This document shows, one piece after another, positions 34,877 to 44,409 of a stretch of 64,000 bases of DNA. Source of the stretch: an uncultured Sulfitobacter sp. (GTDB taxonomy: Bacteria; Pseudomonadota; Alphaproteobacteria; Rhodobacterales; Rhodobacteraceae); assembly GCA_947501805.1 (NCBI GenBank), contig CANMXJ010000003.1, forward strand, positions 124,001 through 188,000, written 5' to 3'. Positions within the stretch are counted from its first letter, which is position 1. The number at the start of each line of letters is the position of its first letter. Under the pieces are notes generated by a model that saw only the letters and a program-made list of their open reading frames with translations, made no database searches and was not told the DNA's origin. Position numbers and translations under genes: made by a program.

Positions 34877-35724
34877 CTGTTCTGGTAATTGGCAAAACAG
34901 GGCAGGTGGCGCGGGAACTGGCATTATTGCCTGATGTAACTTGCATCGGTCGTGACGAAGCGGATTTGACCGTGCCCGAGCAGTGTTCATCCGCGATCCA
35001 TGCTTATGCACCGAGTGCCGTGATAAACGCAGCGGCTTACACAGCCGTGGACAAAGCAGAAGAAGAGGGGCCCCTTGCCACACTAATCAACGGGGATACG
35101 CCCGGTGTGATGGCGCGGGCCTGCGCTTCTCTGAACATACCTTATGTACAGATTTCGACGGATTACGTTTTTGAGGGGGGCGGTACCGCACCTTGGAGGC
35201 CGGACGATGCGCCCGGCCCTTTGGGGGCTTACGGGCGTTCAAAGCAACGGGGTGAGGAAAAGGTACGCGGCGTTGGCGGCGTGCACGCTATTTTGCGGAC
35301 GTCTTGGGTAGTGTCTGCTCACGGTAACAATTTTGTAAAGACGATGCTGCGCCTCGGCGCTGACCGGGATCGGTTGAACGTGGTGGCAGATCAAATCGGT
35401 GGCCCAACGACAGCGCGGGACATTGCGGGCGCGTGCCATAACATTGTGCATCAACTAATCGAGAGTCCCGATAAGTCCGGAACTTATCATTTCTCCGGCG
35501 CACCCGACTGCAGTTGGGCAGACTTCGCACGCACCATTTTTGAAATTGCAGGTCTGTCTTGTGATGTCACCGGCATCCCGTCGTCAGCCTATCCAACGCC
35601 AGCAATCCGTCCCCTGAATTCCAGAATGGATTGCACAAGCACACACACCACATTTGGTATCGAGCGACCCGATTGGCGGGTCGGTCTCAAAGAAATCCTC
35701 AATGACTTAGGAGCGCTTAAATGA
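34873..35724 (+). CDS. rfbD: dTDP-4-dehydrorhamnose reductase
   Basis: RmlD, last step of dTDP-L-rhamnose synthesis; 283 residues. [15 protein letters not shown] is the NAD(P) loop, [36 protein letters not shown] (Tyr-x3-Lys) and [20 protein letters not shown] follow in family order. GTG start at 34873 within the rfbB stop region (GTGA overlap). Confidence 0.96.
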   Translation: MTVLVIGKTGQVARELALLPDVTCIGRDEADLTVPEQCSSAIHAYAPSAVINAAAYTAVDKAEEEGPLATLINGDTPGVMARACASLNIPYVQISTDYVFEGGGTAPWRPDDAPGPLGAYGRSKQRGEEKVRGVGGVHAILRTSWVVSAHGNNFVKTMLRLGADRDRLNVVADQIGGPTTARDIAGACHNIVHQLIESPDKSGTYHFSGAPDCSWADFARTIFEIAGLSCDVTGIPSSAYPTPAIRPLNSRMDCTSTHTTFGIERPDWRVGLKEILNDLGALK

Positions 35725-36593
35725 CCAATCGCAAAGGCATTATTTTGGCGGGTGGATCTGGTACGCGGCTTTATCCGATCACGATGGGGATCAGTAAACA
35801 ATTGCTGCCGATCTATGACAAGCCAATGATCTATTATCCCATTTCTGTTCTGATGTTGGCAGGTATCCGCGAGATCGCAGTGATTACAACACCGCAGGAT
35901 CAGGCGCAGTTTCAAAGGTCTTTGGGCGATGGCAGCCAATGGGGCATCTCGCTTAGCTATATTGTGCAGCCCTCACCGGATGGGTTGGCACAGGCGTATA
36001 TTCTGGCTGAGAGTTTTCTGGATGGAGCGCCGTCGGCGATGGTGCTGGGCGACAATATTTTCTTTGGTCATGGCCTGCCGGACCTGCTTGCAGATGCAGA
36101 TAAACAAACCAGTGGTGGCACGGTGTTCGGTTATCATGTGGCTGATCCCAGACGCTACGGTGTTGTCGGTTTTGACAGGGATGGCACAGCGCAGACAATC
36201 ATCGAAAAACCCGAAAGACCCGCGTCGAACTATGCTGTTACCGGACTTTATTTCCTCGATGCAGAAGCGCCACGTCTTGCCCGCGAAGTGAAGCCGTCTC
36301 CGCGCGGTGAGCTTGAAATAACATCCCTGCTTGAGCTGTACCTTGCACAAGGCAACCTGCGCGTAAACCGCATGGGGCGCGGTTACGCGTGGCTTGATAC
36401 CGGCACGCATGCAAGTTTGCTGGATGCGGGGAACTTTGTGCGTACCCTTACCCAAAGACAAGGTTTGCAAACCGGCTGTCTGGAAGAGATCGCATTTGAG
36501 CAAGGCTGGATCAGCGCGGACGATCTTATGGAACGAGCCGCGTTGTTTGAAAAAAACGACTATGGAACGTATCTCAAAGATATTCTGAAATAG
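35721..36593 (+). CDS. rfbA: Glucose-1-phosphate thymidylyltransferase
   Basis: RmlA, first step of dTDP-L-rhamnose synthesis, making dTDP-glucose from glucose 1-phosphate and dTTP; 290 residues. [20 protein letters not shown] is the nucleotide-binding signature, followed by [20 protein letters not shown] and [13 protein letters not shown]. Last of rfbCBDA. Its TAG at 36591-36593 directly abuts the TGA of the convergent mannose enzyme with no intergenic base, so any terminator must lie inside coding sequence. Confidence 0.97.
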   Translation: MTNRKGIILAGGSGTRLYPITMGISKQLLPIYDKPMIYYPISVLMLAGIREIAVITTPQDQAQFQRSLGDGSQWGISLSYIVQPSPDGLAQAYILAESFLDGAPSAMVLGDNIFFGHGLPDLLADADKQTSGGTVFGYHVADPRRYGVVGFDRDGTAQTIIEKPERPASNYAVTGLYFLDAEAPRLAREVKPSPRGELEITSLLELYLAQGNLRVNRMGRGYAWLDTGTHASLLDAGNFVRTLTQRQGLQTGCLEEIAFEQGWISADDLMERAALFEKNDYGTYLKDILK

Positions 36594-38048
36594 TCAACCC
36601 TTGGCACCCTGACCGCGTGAGTAGACGTCTTGGTACCGGACAATATCGTCCTCACCAAGATAGCTGCCCGTCTGAACCTCGATCAATTCCATCGGGGTGT
36701 CGCCGGGGTTTTCCATCCGGTGAATGGCGCCAAGTGGGATATAGACGGACTGGTTTTCTTCGACCAATTGCACATTCAGCGTATCCAGTGAATCGCCAAT
36801 GGTAACTTTGGCGGTACCAACAACCACAATCCAATGTTCAGAGCGAAACTTGTGGCTCTGTAAACTCAAAGCGGCACCGGGATTTACAACGATGCGTTTA
36901 ACCTGAAACCCCTGCGACAGAATGAGGGTCTCAAAGAACCCCCAGGGGCGGTGGTCTTTGGGAAAGCTGTCTGCTTGCGACACATCAGCAGCGCGCATTT
37001 GTTTGACGACATCACCCAGCGTCGATGTACGGCTGCGATCTGCGACCAGCACTGCATCCGACATGGCAACTGCGACAATATTCTCCAGACCTAGGCCGAC
37101 CAGTTGCACGGCACCGGATTCGGAACGTAACAATGTGTTACTGCATTCAACCGCATGAGCGCGACCTTGCAGCGCAACACCATCCGCGTCTTTGTCGGCG
37201 TGCTGATGCACCGCATTCCAGCCGCCCATGTCCGACCAATCGCCTTCATGTGCAATGACACTCAGGTTGTCGACCTTTTCCATAATCGCAAAATCAACGG
37301 AAATATCTTCACATTTTGCCCAAGCGTCGGGCGCAAGCCGCAAAAAGCCCAGATCAGGCTGCGCATTCGCCACGGATGCCTGAACTTGGGCCAGCATGGC
37401 GGGCGCGTGGATCGCAAACGCGTCGATCAGTGTTTGAGCAGTGTACATAAAGATACCGGCGTTCCACAGATAGCCCCCGTCGGCGATCATGCGTTCTGCT
37501 TCGGCCAACTTCGGCTTTTCGACAAACCGCTTGAGCGGCATCGCGCCATATGCGTCACCCTCACCCAACTCAAGATAGCCGTACCCCGTTTCAGGCTTGT
37601 CCGGTTTGATGCCGAAAGTAACTATTTGCCCAGCTTGTGCTGCGGCAATTCCGCGTCGGACATTGTCGCAAAATACATCGGATTGGGTGATGTAATGATC
37701 GGAAGGCGCGGCCAGCATCAGCGATTGTGGGTTACTTTGTGCCTGTACAACTGCCCCCGCCAAGAGCGCAGGTGCGGTGTTGCGCGCCTCGGGTTCGATC
37801 AAAACCGCACCGGGTGTGATGCCGGCATCATGCAGTTGTTGGGTTGCGATAAAGCGGAAATCGGAGTTTGTCACAACCAGAGGTGCGGCAAACCCTGCAC
37901 CGGACAGGCGCTTGCTGGATTGCTGAAACAGGCTGCCATCGCCGATCAAATCAATGAATTGCTTGGGGAAACTCTTGCGCGACACAGGCCACAGACGGGT
38001 TCCTGATCCACCGCACAGGATCACCGGAGTAATGTCGTTGCTTGTCAT
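36594..38048 (-). CDS. manC: Mannose-1-phosphate guanylyltransferase / mannose-6-phosphate isomerase
   Basis: A 484-residue bifunctional type II enzyme (ManC/AlgA/CpsB). N-terminal nucleotidyltransferase: ILCGGSGTRLWPVSRKSFPK, LAAPSDHYI, and FVEKP in the middle. C-terminal cupin isomerase: RPWGFFETLILSQGFQVKRI, SLQSHKFRSEHW and PLGAIHRMENPG with metal-binding histidines. It supplies GDP-mannose (and so GDP-fucose or similar sugars) for the glycan. ATG at 38048 is preferred to GTG 38051. Convergent with and touching rfbA. Confidence 0.95.
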   Translation of the reverse strand: MTSNDITPVILCGGSGTRLWPVSRKSFPKQFIDLIGDGSLFQQSSKRLSGAGFAAPLVVTNSDFRFIATQQLHDAGITPGAVLIEPEARNTAPALLAGAVVQAQSNPQSLMLAAPSDHYITQSDVFCDNVRRGIAAAQAGQIVTFGIKPDKPETGYGYLELGEGDAYGAMPLKRFVEKPKLAEAERMIADGGYLWNAGIFMYTAQTLIDAFAIHAPAMLAQVQASVANAQPDLGFLRLAPDAWAKCEDISVDFAIMEKVDNLSVIAHEGDWSDMGGWNAVHQHADKDADGVALQGRAHAVECSNTLLRSESGAVQLVGLGLENIVAVAMSDAVLVADRSRTSTLGDVVKQMRAADVSQADSFPKDHRPWGFFETLILSQGFQVKRIVVNPGAALSLQSHKFRSEHWIVVVGTAKVTIGDSLDTLNVQLVEENQSVYIPLGAIHRMENPGDTPMELIEVQTGSYLGEDDIVRYQDVYSRGQGAKG

Positions 38049-38390
38049 CACGCGTCCTTCTTGTACTGGTGTCTTCGGAGCAACTCAAAGACCCCCTCTG
38101 TTAGATTGCTGCGCCCCTGAGTTGCAAGGGATAATACCCCTGTATGATTGAGGTATGAGTGGCTTTTTGCCAAGTTGGGAATTTTGGTGCGGTTTGGAGC
38201 TCAATAGACCCGCAATGGTTTAGTTTCAATGACTTCACGCGCCTGCGGTCCATAAAGAGGAACCCATAGGATTGATCCTTGGCGGATCGTGTTGCGGTGC
38301 TATTTCGCCTTATTGCGAAAATCCAAAGACAAAGCTTGACCTTCTAGTTGCTGGAACCCTTATGACAAGGGAAACACTGACCCATGCTGG
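38049..38390. other. 342-base intergenic region between manC and copA
   Basis: The right end holds the copA promoter (see 38336-38366). The left half should carry the manC promoter; a weak candidate lies on the minus strand around 38098-38130 (TTGCAA then CTAACA, spacing about 17) but is unconvincing. A 22-codon frame from 38154 has no support. Nothing else is seen between 38160 and 38330. Confidence 0.5.
38336..38366 (+). promoter_or_regulatory. CueR/HmrR-type copper-responsive promoter of copA
   Basis: -35 TTGACC (38336-38341) and -10 TATGAC (38361-38366) are 19 bases apart, the over-long spacer that MerR-family activators need. The spacer holds an imperfect dyad, ACCTTC (38339-38344) and GGAACC (38353-38358), close to CueR operators. 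The copA start is 24 bases downstream and the cueR gene is the last in the transcript, so the circuit is self-regulated. Confidence 0.85.
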
Positions 38391-40847
38391 ATGCCTGATT
38401 TGGAACAGAACCTGACACTCCCGATTGAAAACATGACCTGCGGTGGATGCGCAGCCCGCGTCGGAAAGACGTTGGAAGCGGTTGCCGGTCTGAAAAATAT
38501 CCGCGTCAATTTTGCGGATGGCGCAGCGGCGGTTACGTCTGAGGGGGCGAAACCGATTGAGGATGCTTTCTCGAGCCTTGATCGTGCGGGATACCCGGTG
38601 CGAACCGAAGAGGTCCGCTTTGCAGTCAGTAACCTGTCTTGCGCGTCTTGCGTCGGGCGCGTTGAAAAAGCGCTTCGTAACGAAACGGGTGTGATAAAGG
38701 CGCATGTGAATCTGGCGGATGCCACGGCTACTGTGCAATTCGTGCCAACACTGACGGATGCGCAAACCTTGGCAAGGGCGTCTGACAAGGCAGGATATCC
38801 GGCAAAGATCATGCTGTCCCATCAGGAACGGGATCAGGCCACCGCTCGGCAGGACGAAGCTGCGCAACATCGCCAATCCATGCTGATCGCTGCGGTTCTG
38901 ACGTTGCCGGTTTTCATACTTGAAATGGGTGGCCATCTGATACCCGCATGGCACCATTTGATTGCGCGTACGATTGGGCATGAGGTGAACTGGATGATCC
39001 AGTTTGTTTTGACGACTGCGGTTCTTGTTGGGCCGGGTCGGGGGTTCTTTACCAATGGTGTGCCCGCACTGCTGCACCGTACGCCTAATATGAATTCTCT
39101 TGTGGCTTTGGGCGCGGGCGCGGCTTGGATTTTCTCAACTGTCGCGTTGTTTTTCCCGACCGTTTTGCCGCAAGGCACACGTGCGGTCTATTTCGAAGCG
39201 GCGGCTGTGATCGTGACTCTGATTTTGCTGGGTCGTTGGTTTGAGGCACGTGCAAAAGGGCGCACAGGTGCTGCAATCCAAGGGCTGATCAGCTTGACGC
39301 CGCCGGTTGCGCGGGTGAAGCGCGGCGCGGATTGGGTCGAGGTGGAAGTGGCCGAATTGATCGTCGGTGATATTTTCCAACTACACCCCGGAGAACGTGT
39401 CGCGACAGATGCAGTTGTTATCTCGGGTGACAGCCGCGTTGATGAAAGTATGATGACAGGCGAGCCGATGCAGATTGCCAAGACAGTTGGTGACAAGCTG
39501 ACGGGTGGTACGGTGAACGGCCATGGCAGCTTGACCTGCAAAGTGACGCACACTGGACGGGATACAACCCTGTCCCAGATCATCCGCATGGTGCAGCAGG
39601 CGCAATCCGCGCAATTGCCAATTCAGGCCTTGGTAGATCGTGTCACGCTTTGGTTTGTGCCAGCGGTGATGGGCATCGCAGTTCTCACAGCTTTGGTCTG
39701 GCTGGTATTTGGCCCCTCTCCGACGTTGTCGTATGCGCTGGTTGCGGGCGTTTCGGTGCTGATTATCGCCTGCCCCTGTGCGATGGGTTTGGCCACGCCG
39801 ACGTCAATCATGGTTGGAACGGGACGCGCAGCCGAACTGGGTGTGTTGTTCCGCCAAGGTGACGCGCTGCAATCCCTGAGTGGTGTCAATGTGGTGGCGC
39901 TGGACAAGACCGGGACACTGACGCAAGGTAAACCGGTCCTGACAACTTTTGACAGCATGGAAAAGGCTGATTCCGATCTTCTGCTTGCACGGATCGCTGC
40001 CGTTGAAAGTCATTCGGAACATCCGGTTGCCCATGCAATACTGCACGCGGCGCAAGAGAAAAAACTCAACCTCCCCAAAGCGACTGATCTAAAGGTCCGG
40101 TCCGGATTGGGCATCACCGGTGACGTTGAGGGTGTGCAAATTGCCATTGGTAACGCCGCTTTGATGATAGAGATTGGTGTTGATTCCAGTCCTCTTCAGG
40201 CCAAAGCAACCCAGTTGGAGACAGCCGGTCATACAGTGTTCTTTGCAAGCTCTGGCAGGCAGCTTGCTGCGCTACTGGCGGTTTCCGATCCATTGCGCCC
40301 GACCAGCGCCAAAGCGATTTCGGACTTGAAATCGCGGGGCCTGACAGTTGCGATAATCTCGGGAGATGCACAAGAAACAGCAAATTCGGTGGCGCGGGAA
40401 TTGGGGATTGATACCGTCATCGCAGGGGTGCTTCCCGAAGGAAAAATCGACGCCCTCGAAACCCTGCGGACAAAATACGGTGCTGTCGCTTTTGTCGGGG
40501 ACGGGATCAATGATGCACCTGTTCTGGCCGAGGCGGATGTTGGTATCGCCATCGGTACAGGCACCGATGTCGCAATTGAAACCGCAGATGTGGTCCTGAT
40601 GGCCGGTGATCTGAACGGTGTGGTACATGCGTTTGATCTGTCCCGTCTTACCCTACGAAATATCAAGCAAAATCTGGTTTGGGCCTTTGGATATAACACT
40701 CTCCTGATCCCTGTTGCCGCTGGTCTTCTTTATCCGACATTCGGGTTGTTGCTGTCACCCGGTCTGGCTGCGGGTGCGATGGCCTTTTCCTCGGTTTTTG
40801 TTCTTGGCAACGCGCTTCGGTTGCGGCGAATTGGGGTTGGGGCATGA
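38391..40847 (+). CDS. copA: Cu(+)-exporting P1B-type ATPase
   Basis: Inner-membrane copper pump of 818 residues. Two N-terminal heavy-metal domains carry MTCGGC (residues 15-20) and LSCASC (82-87). Membrane helices follow, with the actuator TGE in MMTGEPMQ, the transmembrane metal site CPC in ACPCAMGLATP near residue 461, the phosphorylation site DKTGTLT near 505, HP in SEHPVAHAI and GDGINDAPVLAEADVG. The CPC plus N-terminal CxxC pairs indicate Cu(I)/Ag(I). Driven by the MerR-type promoter just upstream and overlapping cueR by 4 bases. Confidence 0.97.
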   Translation: MPDLEQNLTLPIENMTCGGCAARVGKTLEAVAGLKNIRVNFADGAAAVTSEGAKPIEDAFSSLDRAGYPVRTEEVRFAVSNLSCASCVGRVEKALRNETGVIKAHVNLADATATVQFVPTLTDAQTLARASDKAGYPAKIMLSHQERDQATARQDEAAQHRQSMLIAAVLTLPVFILEMGGHLIPAWHHLIARTIGHEVNWMIQFVLTTAVLVGPGRGFFTNGVPALLHRTPNMNSLVALGAGAAWIFSTVALFFPTVLPQGTRAVYFEAAAVIVTLILLGRWFEARAKGRTGAAIQGLISLTPPVARVKRGADWVEVEVAELIVGDIFQLHPGERVATDAVVISGDSRVDESMMTGEPMQIAKTVGDKLTGGTVNGHGSLTCKVTHTGRDTTLSQIIRMVQQAQSAQLPIQALVDRVTLWFVPAVMGIAVLTALVWLVFGPSPTLSYALVAGVSVLIIACPCAMGLATPTSIMVGTGRAAELGVLFRQGDALQSLSGVNVVALDKTGTLTQGKPVLTTFDSMEKADSDLLLARIAAVESHSEHPVAHAILHAAQEKKLNLPKATDLKVRSGLGITGDVEGVQIAIGNAALMIEIGVDSSPLQAKATQLETAGHTVFFASSGRQLAALLAVSDPLRPTSAKAISDLKSRGLTVAIISGDAQETANSVARELGIDTVIAGVLPEGKIDALETLRTKYGAVAFVGDGINDAPVLAEADVGIAIGTGTDVAIETADVVLMAGDLNGVVHAFDLSRLTLRNIKQNLVWAFGYNTLLIPVAAGLLYPTFGLLLSPGLAAGAMAFSSVFVLGNALRLRRIGVGA

Positions 40848-41239
40848 ATATCAAATCCGTCAGTCTGGCTACGGGGCTGCCTGCAAAGACCATCCGGTAT
40901 TACGAAGACGTTGGCTTGGTCCGTCCCGCCCGAGAGGCCAACGGATACCGCGTGTTTTCACAGTCAGATGTCCACAAGCTCGCGTTTCTGGCGCGGGCAC
41001 GATCCTTGGGGTTTCCGGTTGAAAGCTGCCGCAGCCTGCTTGCCCTCTATGACGATCAAGACCGCGCCAGTGGTGATGTAAAGGCCATCGCCCAGAAGCA
41101 CCTGAAAGAGATTGATCAGAAGCTGGACGAACTCACAGCGATGCGCGACACGCTAGGTGTTCTTGTTCAATCCTGCGCAGGTGACAATCGCCCTGACTGC
41201 CCGATCTTGTCCGATCTGGCGCAGGAGGTTTCCAGGTGA
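40844..41239 (+). CDS. cueR: Cu(I)-responsive MerR-family regulator
   Basis: A 131-residue CueR/HmrR. The winged-helix start contains KTIRYYEDVGLVRPAREANG; a long dimerisation helix follows. The C-terminal metal loop has Cys111 and Cys119 (QSCAGDNRPDC), matching the Cys112/Cys120 pair of E. coli CueR that binds a single Cu(I). Translationally coupled to copA (ATGA). It should activate the 38336-38366 promoter when Cu(I) is bound. Confidence 0.96.
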   Translation: MNIKSVSLATGLPAKTIRYYEDVGLVRPAREANGYRVFSQSDVHKLAFLARARSLGFPVESCRSLLALYDDQDRASGDVKAIAQKHLKEIDQKLDELTAMRDTLGVLVQSCAGDNRPDCPILSDLAQEVSR

Positions 41240-41290
41240 CATAAAGGTGGCAACTAACGGGCGCTGCCCGATGCCACACAGGAATTTTAC

Positions 41291-41983
41291 ATGTACGTTT
41301 TTGACGCACCGGTCCAACCCAGCCTCGCCGTTCAGGGCACCAACGACCGTTTCCCTATTCGCCGCATCTTCTGCGTAGGTCGCAACTACGAAGCGCATAC
41401 CCGCGAGATGGGCAAAGACCCGACACGGGAAGCGCCGTTCTTTTTCACCAAGCCTGCTGATGCCGCACTCGATACGCCGTGCACCATTGCCTATCCCAAG
41501 CTGACAAATAATCTGCACCACGAGATCGAGCTGGTGATTGCCATTGGAAAAGGCGGCTCTGAAATTGCCGAAGCTGATGTAATGGATCACGTCTGGGGTG
41601 CTGCCGTTGGTCTGGATATGACGCGCCGTGACTTACAGGGGGAAGCCAAGACGATGGGGCGTCCATGGGACTGGGGCAAAGCATTTGATCAATCGGCACC
41701 GATCGGCGCGATCAAACCAATCGCGGATGTACCAAGCGTTGAAACGGCCCGCATCTGGCTGGCTGTGAATGGCGAGATCCGGCAAGATGCAGACATCGCC
41801 GATTTGATCTGGTCCGTACGCGAACATGTATCTATCCTTTCACACGCCATGACACTTGCTCCGGGTGACATCATAATGACTGGCACGCCCGCGGGTGTTG
41901 GTGCGGTGGTCAGCGGCGATGTTATCACCGGTGGCGTTGAGGGTATTGGCGAGCTTGAAGTAACCATTGGACCGCGCACATGA
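41291..41983 (+). CDS. Fumarylacetoacetate hydrolase family protein
   Basis: A 230-residue FAH-fold hydrolase of the short YcgM/fumarylpyruvate-hydrolase type. RRIFCVGRNYEAHTREMG is the N-terminal mark, then EIELVIAIGKGG with metal-binding Glu, WGAAVGLDMTRRDLQ, GKAFDQSAPIGAI and IIMTGTPAGVGAV. With the GST-like isomerase that follows (4-base overlap), it could end the gentisate path (fumarylpyruvate hydrolase) or serve tyrosine catabolism; the short length favours fumarylpyruvate. No ring-cleaving dioxygenase is in the window. Confidence 0.9.
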   Translation: MYVFDAPVQPSLAVQGTNDRFPIRRIFCVGRNYEAHTREMGKDPTREAPFFFTKPADAALDTPCTIAYPKLTNNLHHEIELVIAIGKGGSEIAEADVMDHVWGAAVGLDMTRRDLQGEAKTMGRPWDWGKAFDQSAPIGAIKPIADVPSVETARIWLAVNGEIRQDADIADLIWSVREHVSILSHAMTLAPGDIIMTGTPAGVGAVVSGDVITGGVEGIGELEVTIGPRT

Positions 41984-42627
41984 CTGATTTTGCACTACAC
42001 AATTATTTTCGCTCCTCCACTTCGGTGAGGGTTCGTGCCGCGCTAAACCTCAAGGGATTGAGTTATGACTATATCCCTCTGTCCTTGCTGAAGGGCGAGC
42101 AGGCCAATGAGGATCATCTGACGCTTAACCCGTCGGGATTGGTCCCTACATTGGTGACACCGCAAGGGGCATTGCCCCAATCAATGGCGATCCTTGAATG
42201 GCTGGACGAGGTTTACCCTGAGCCTGCGCTTTTGCCAGATGATCCGTGGGGCCGAGCCCGCGTCCGCAGCCTTGCCCAGATCGTAGCGATGGATATCCAT
42301 CCGGTAAACAATTTGCGTATTCTCAAGCATCTGGAAACAGAATTTGGCGTCGATGCTGCCGGGAAGGCCGCGTGGTTCCGCAAGTGGGCAAACGCAGGCA
42401 TGCTTGCACTAGAGACGCGCCTTGTAGGTGAATCCGAAACGGGTGATTTCTGTCATGGCGACACAGTTGGTTTGGCTGACCTGTGTCTTTACGCGCAGGT
42501 ACTGAACAACGCGCGTTTTGAGGTGGACATGAGTGCATATCCGACAATCAACCGCATTCACGCCAATTGCATGGCGGTCCCCGCGCTGGAGCAGGCAGCA
42601 CCAGCCAATCAACCTGACGCAACCTAG
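41980..42627 (+). CDS. Maleylacetoacetate/maleylpyruvate isomerase (zeta-class GST)
   Basis: A 215-residue glutathione-transferase-fold isomerase. The N-terminal thioredoxin-like domain has NYFRSSTSVRVRAALNLKGL, the zeta-class active site with the SSxS region, and LVPTLVTPQGALPQSMAIL with the cis-Pro. The C-terminal helical domain has MDIHPVNNLRILKHL and GDTVGLADLCLYAQV. It cis-trans isomerises maleyl-acetoacetate or maleylpyruvate using glutathione. Coupled to the FAH-family gene. Its stop overlaps that of the convergent hydrolase in a CTAG. Confidence 0.92.
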   Translation: MTDFALHNYFRSSTSVRVRAALNLKGLSYDYIPLSLLKGEQANEDHLTLNPSGLVPTLVTPQGALPQSMAILEWLDEVYPEPALLPDDPWGRARVRSLAQIVAMDIHPVNNLRILKHLETEFGVDAAGKAAWFRKWANAGMLALETRLVGESETGDFCHGDTVGLADLCLYAQVLNNARFEVDMSAYPTINRIHANCMAVPALEQAAPANQPDAT

Positions 42628-43427
42628 ATCGGGTATCGCGTCAGAAATTCCGTCAAATGTGCGGCCACTTCGTCGGGCGCGTCCCACACAATGGAATGCC
42701 CGGCGTGATCAATCGTAGCTTCGGTCAGGGTTGGAATAGAAGCAAAGCCGGGGCGGGCAAGCTCCGGCGGGACCATCAGGTCTTGTCCTGCGTATAGGAC
42801 CAAGGTGGGGCATGTGATCTGGCTTGGCCGCGCCTTGGGACGGAAGGCGCGAAAGGCCGCAATCTGTTGTGCCATGGCATCAGCGGTTTGGGCATAAGGA
42901 TACCCAAGGGAGGCTTGCACGGCTGTGTCGATGTTGGATGTATCCTCAAAGAAGGCATTTCCGAATATCCACGGATAAAGTGCCCGCAGCCACATCTCTT
43001 CGCCCGCTGGTGCGCGGCGCACAGCGAGCAAAGCATCAAACACCCCCGCCGTACGCGGAGACCTGACACGTCCCGAGGCCAGTACAGTTGCGGAAGAAAC
43101 GCGCGTCATGGCCATATGCGCTATCTCCAGCGACAGCAGACCGCCCAGTGAATGCCCGGCAACATGAAACCGGTCGATTTTCAGATGGTCAATCAAAGCC
43201 AGCGCATCCCGCGCCATCAAACTGCAATCCGACGGGGCATCCCAAGGAATCGTCCGCCCCGTGGTGCGGTTATCCGGCCGAATAACGGTAAACCTATCTG
43301 TCAGCATCGGCGTTAATCCAGCCCAGGAAGCACTATCGCTCAGCATTCCTGCAAGCAGCAACAAGGGAGGACCGTTGCCATCTATTTCATAGTGCAGCGT
43401 TACATCGCCAAGCGGTAGATCAGGCAT
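42624..43427 (-). CDS. Alpha/beta hydrolase
   Basis: A 267-residue alpha/beta-hydrolase fold protein. LLLLAGMLSDSASWAGL is the oxyanion region, VAGHSLGGLLSLEIA contains the nucleophile Ser in GHSLGG, and TIDHAGHSIVWDAP carries the catalytic His; an acid is near LVLYAGQDLMVPPE. ATG at 43427 overlaps the end of the DmpA-type peptidase gene by 8 bases; the open frame further upstream is a shadow of that gene. Last gene of the peptide-transport operon, so it may hydrolyse an ester or amide taken up by it (inference). Confidence 0.9.
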   Translation of the reverse strand: MPDLPLGDVTLHYEIDGNGPPLLLLAGMLSDSASWAGLTPMLTDRFTVIRPDNRTTGRTIPWDAPSDCSLMARDALALIDHLKIDRFHVAGHSLGGLLSLEIAHMAMTRVSSATVLASGRVRSPRTAGVFDALLAVRRAPAGEEMWLRALYPWIFGNAFFEDTSNIDTAVQASLGYPYAQTADAMAQQIAAFRAFRPKARPSQITCPTLVLYAGQDLMVPPELARPGFASIPTLTEATIDHAGHSIVWDAPDEVAAHLTEFLTRYPI

Positions 43428-44409
43428 TGAGAGTTCTCCAACAGGGCAGCAGATCATGTTCGGCAGGCGTTGCCTCGAACACGGCGCGCGCAATGGCGCG
43501 GGCAAGGCAGATTGATGCCGCATGACCGATCTGCGCGACATCGCCCTGTGGTTTCGTATCGGTGCTGAGGGCAAAAACCAGATCACCATCCATAGGTGTG
43601 TGCGCAGGCACGGTGGAGCGACCGATGCCATCATGTGCGGCCACGGCAACCCGCTGGCATTCCGCTTTGGTCAAGGCGGCATCGGTCGCAATAATCGCAA
43701 TCGTTGTGTTTTCGCGCATCGACATGGCCGCTCCCTTGCGACTTTCCAGACTGAGGCCAAGGCCCGATGCAGGATCAGGACCAATGCCGCCGAACTCGCC
43801 ATCGATTTCGAAAGGTGCCGCATAGAAATGGCGGTCTCCGGGTGTTGTAACCGCTCCAACCGGGTTGGCCGCGACCAGCGCGCCAACAGTGCTGCCGTCG
43901 GGCAAGACAAGCGAAGCAGAGCCTAATCCGCCTTTCATCATCGCCGTCAAGGCACCCGTGCCAGCGCCGCTTGTACCAAGCGAAAAGCTGTCCGATGCAT
44001 CCTCGAAAGCGGTGCGTCCCAACGCGCGGTACGGGTTTTCCCGCCAGTCCTTTTCACCACCATTCAACAGGTCAAACAGGATTGCTCCGGGCACCAATGG
44101 AATGGTCGCTGCTCCCAGTCGAAAACCGCGACTGGCCGCCCGCAATCCATCCACGACTCCCGAACAGGCATCAAGCCCGTATGCTGATCCGCCCGATAAG
44201 ACGAGTGCATCAACGGCCGCAACAGATTTGTCCGGTGCCAGCAAGTCTGTTTCCCGACTGCCCGGCGCACCGCCCATCACATGTACTGATGCGGTGAACG
44301 GCTTGTCTGCCAGCACGACAGTTGTACCGGACTTCAACGAATGGTCCTGTGCATTGCCGACCCGCAGGCCCGAAACATCGGTGATTAGGTTTCTTGCACC
44401 AGGTTTCAT
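43420..44409 (-). CDS. P1 family peptidase (DmpA/NylC type)
   Basis: A 329-residue N-terminal-nucleophile hydrolase of the DmpA family (L-aminopeptidase/D-esterase, beta-peptidyl aminopeptidases, NylC nylon oligomer hydrolase). LVLSGGSAYGLDACSGV and TGAGAGTGALT-like GTSGAGTGALTAMMKGG are typical. The self-cleavage and catalytic site is Asn234-Thr235 in RENTTIAIIATDAALTKAE. No signal peptide, so cytosolic. Overlaps the cupin gene by 4 bases. The linked ABC importer suggests it processes imported peptides, beta-peptides or amides. Confidence 0.92.
   Translation of the reverse strand: MKPGARNLITDVSGLRVGNAQDHSLKSGTTVVLADKPFTASVHVMGGAPGSRETDLLAPDKSVAAVDALVLSGGSAYGLDACSGVVDGLRAASRGFRLGAATIPLVPGAILFDLLNGGEKDWRENPYRALGRTAFEDASDSFSLGTSGAGTGALTAMMKGGLGSASLVLPDGSTVGALVAANPVGAVTTPGDRHFYAAPFEIDGEFGGIGPDPASGLGLSLESRKGAAMSMRENTTIAIIATDAALTKAECQRVAVAAHDGIGRSTVPAHTPMDGDLVFALSTDTKPQGDVAQIGHAASICLARAIARAVFEATPAEHDLLPCWRTLNA

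Noticed and set aside
38154..38222. 22-codon frame in the manC-copA gap
   Set aside because: No ribosome-binding site, no family, and near the expected length by chance.
43428..43649. N-terminal extension of the alpha/beta hydrolase
   Set aside because: It overlaps the DmpA-type peptidase in another frame; the hydrolase family starts at MPDLPLGDV.
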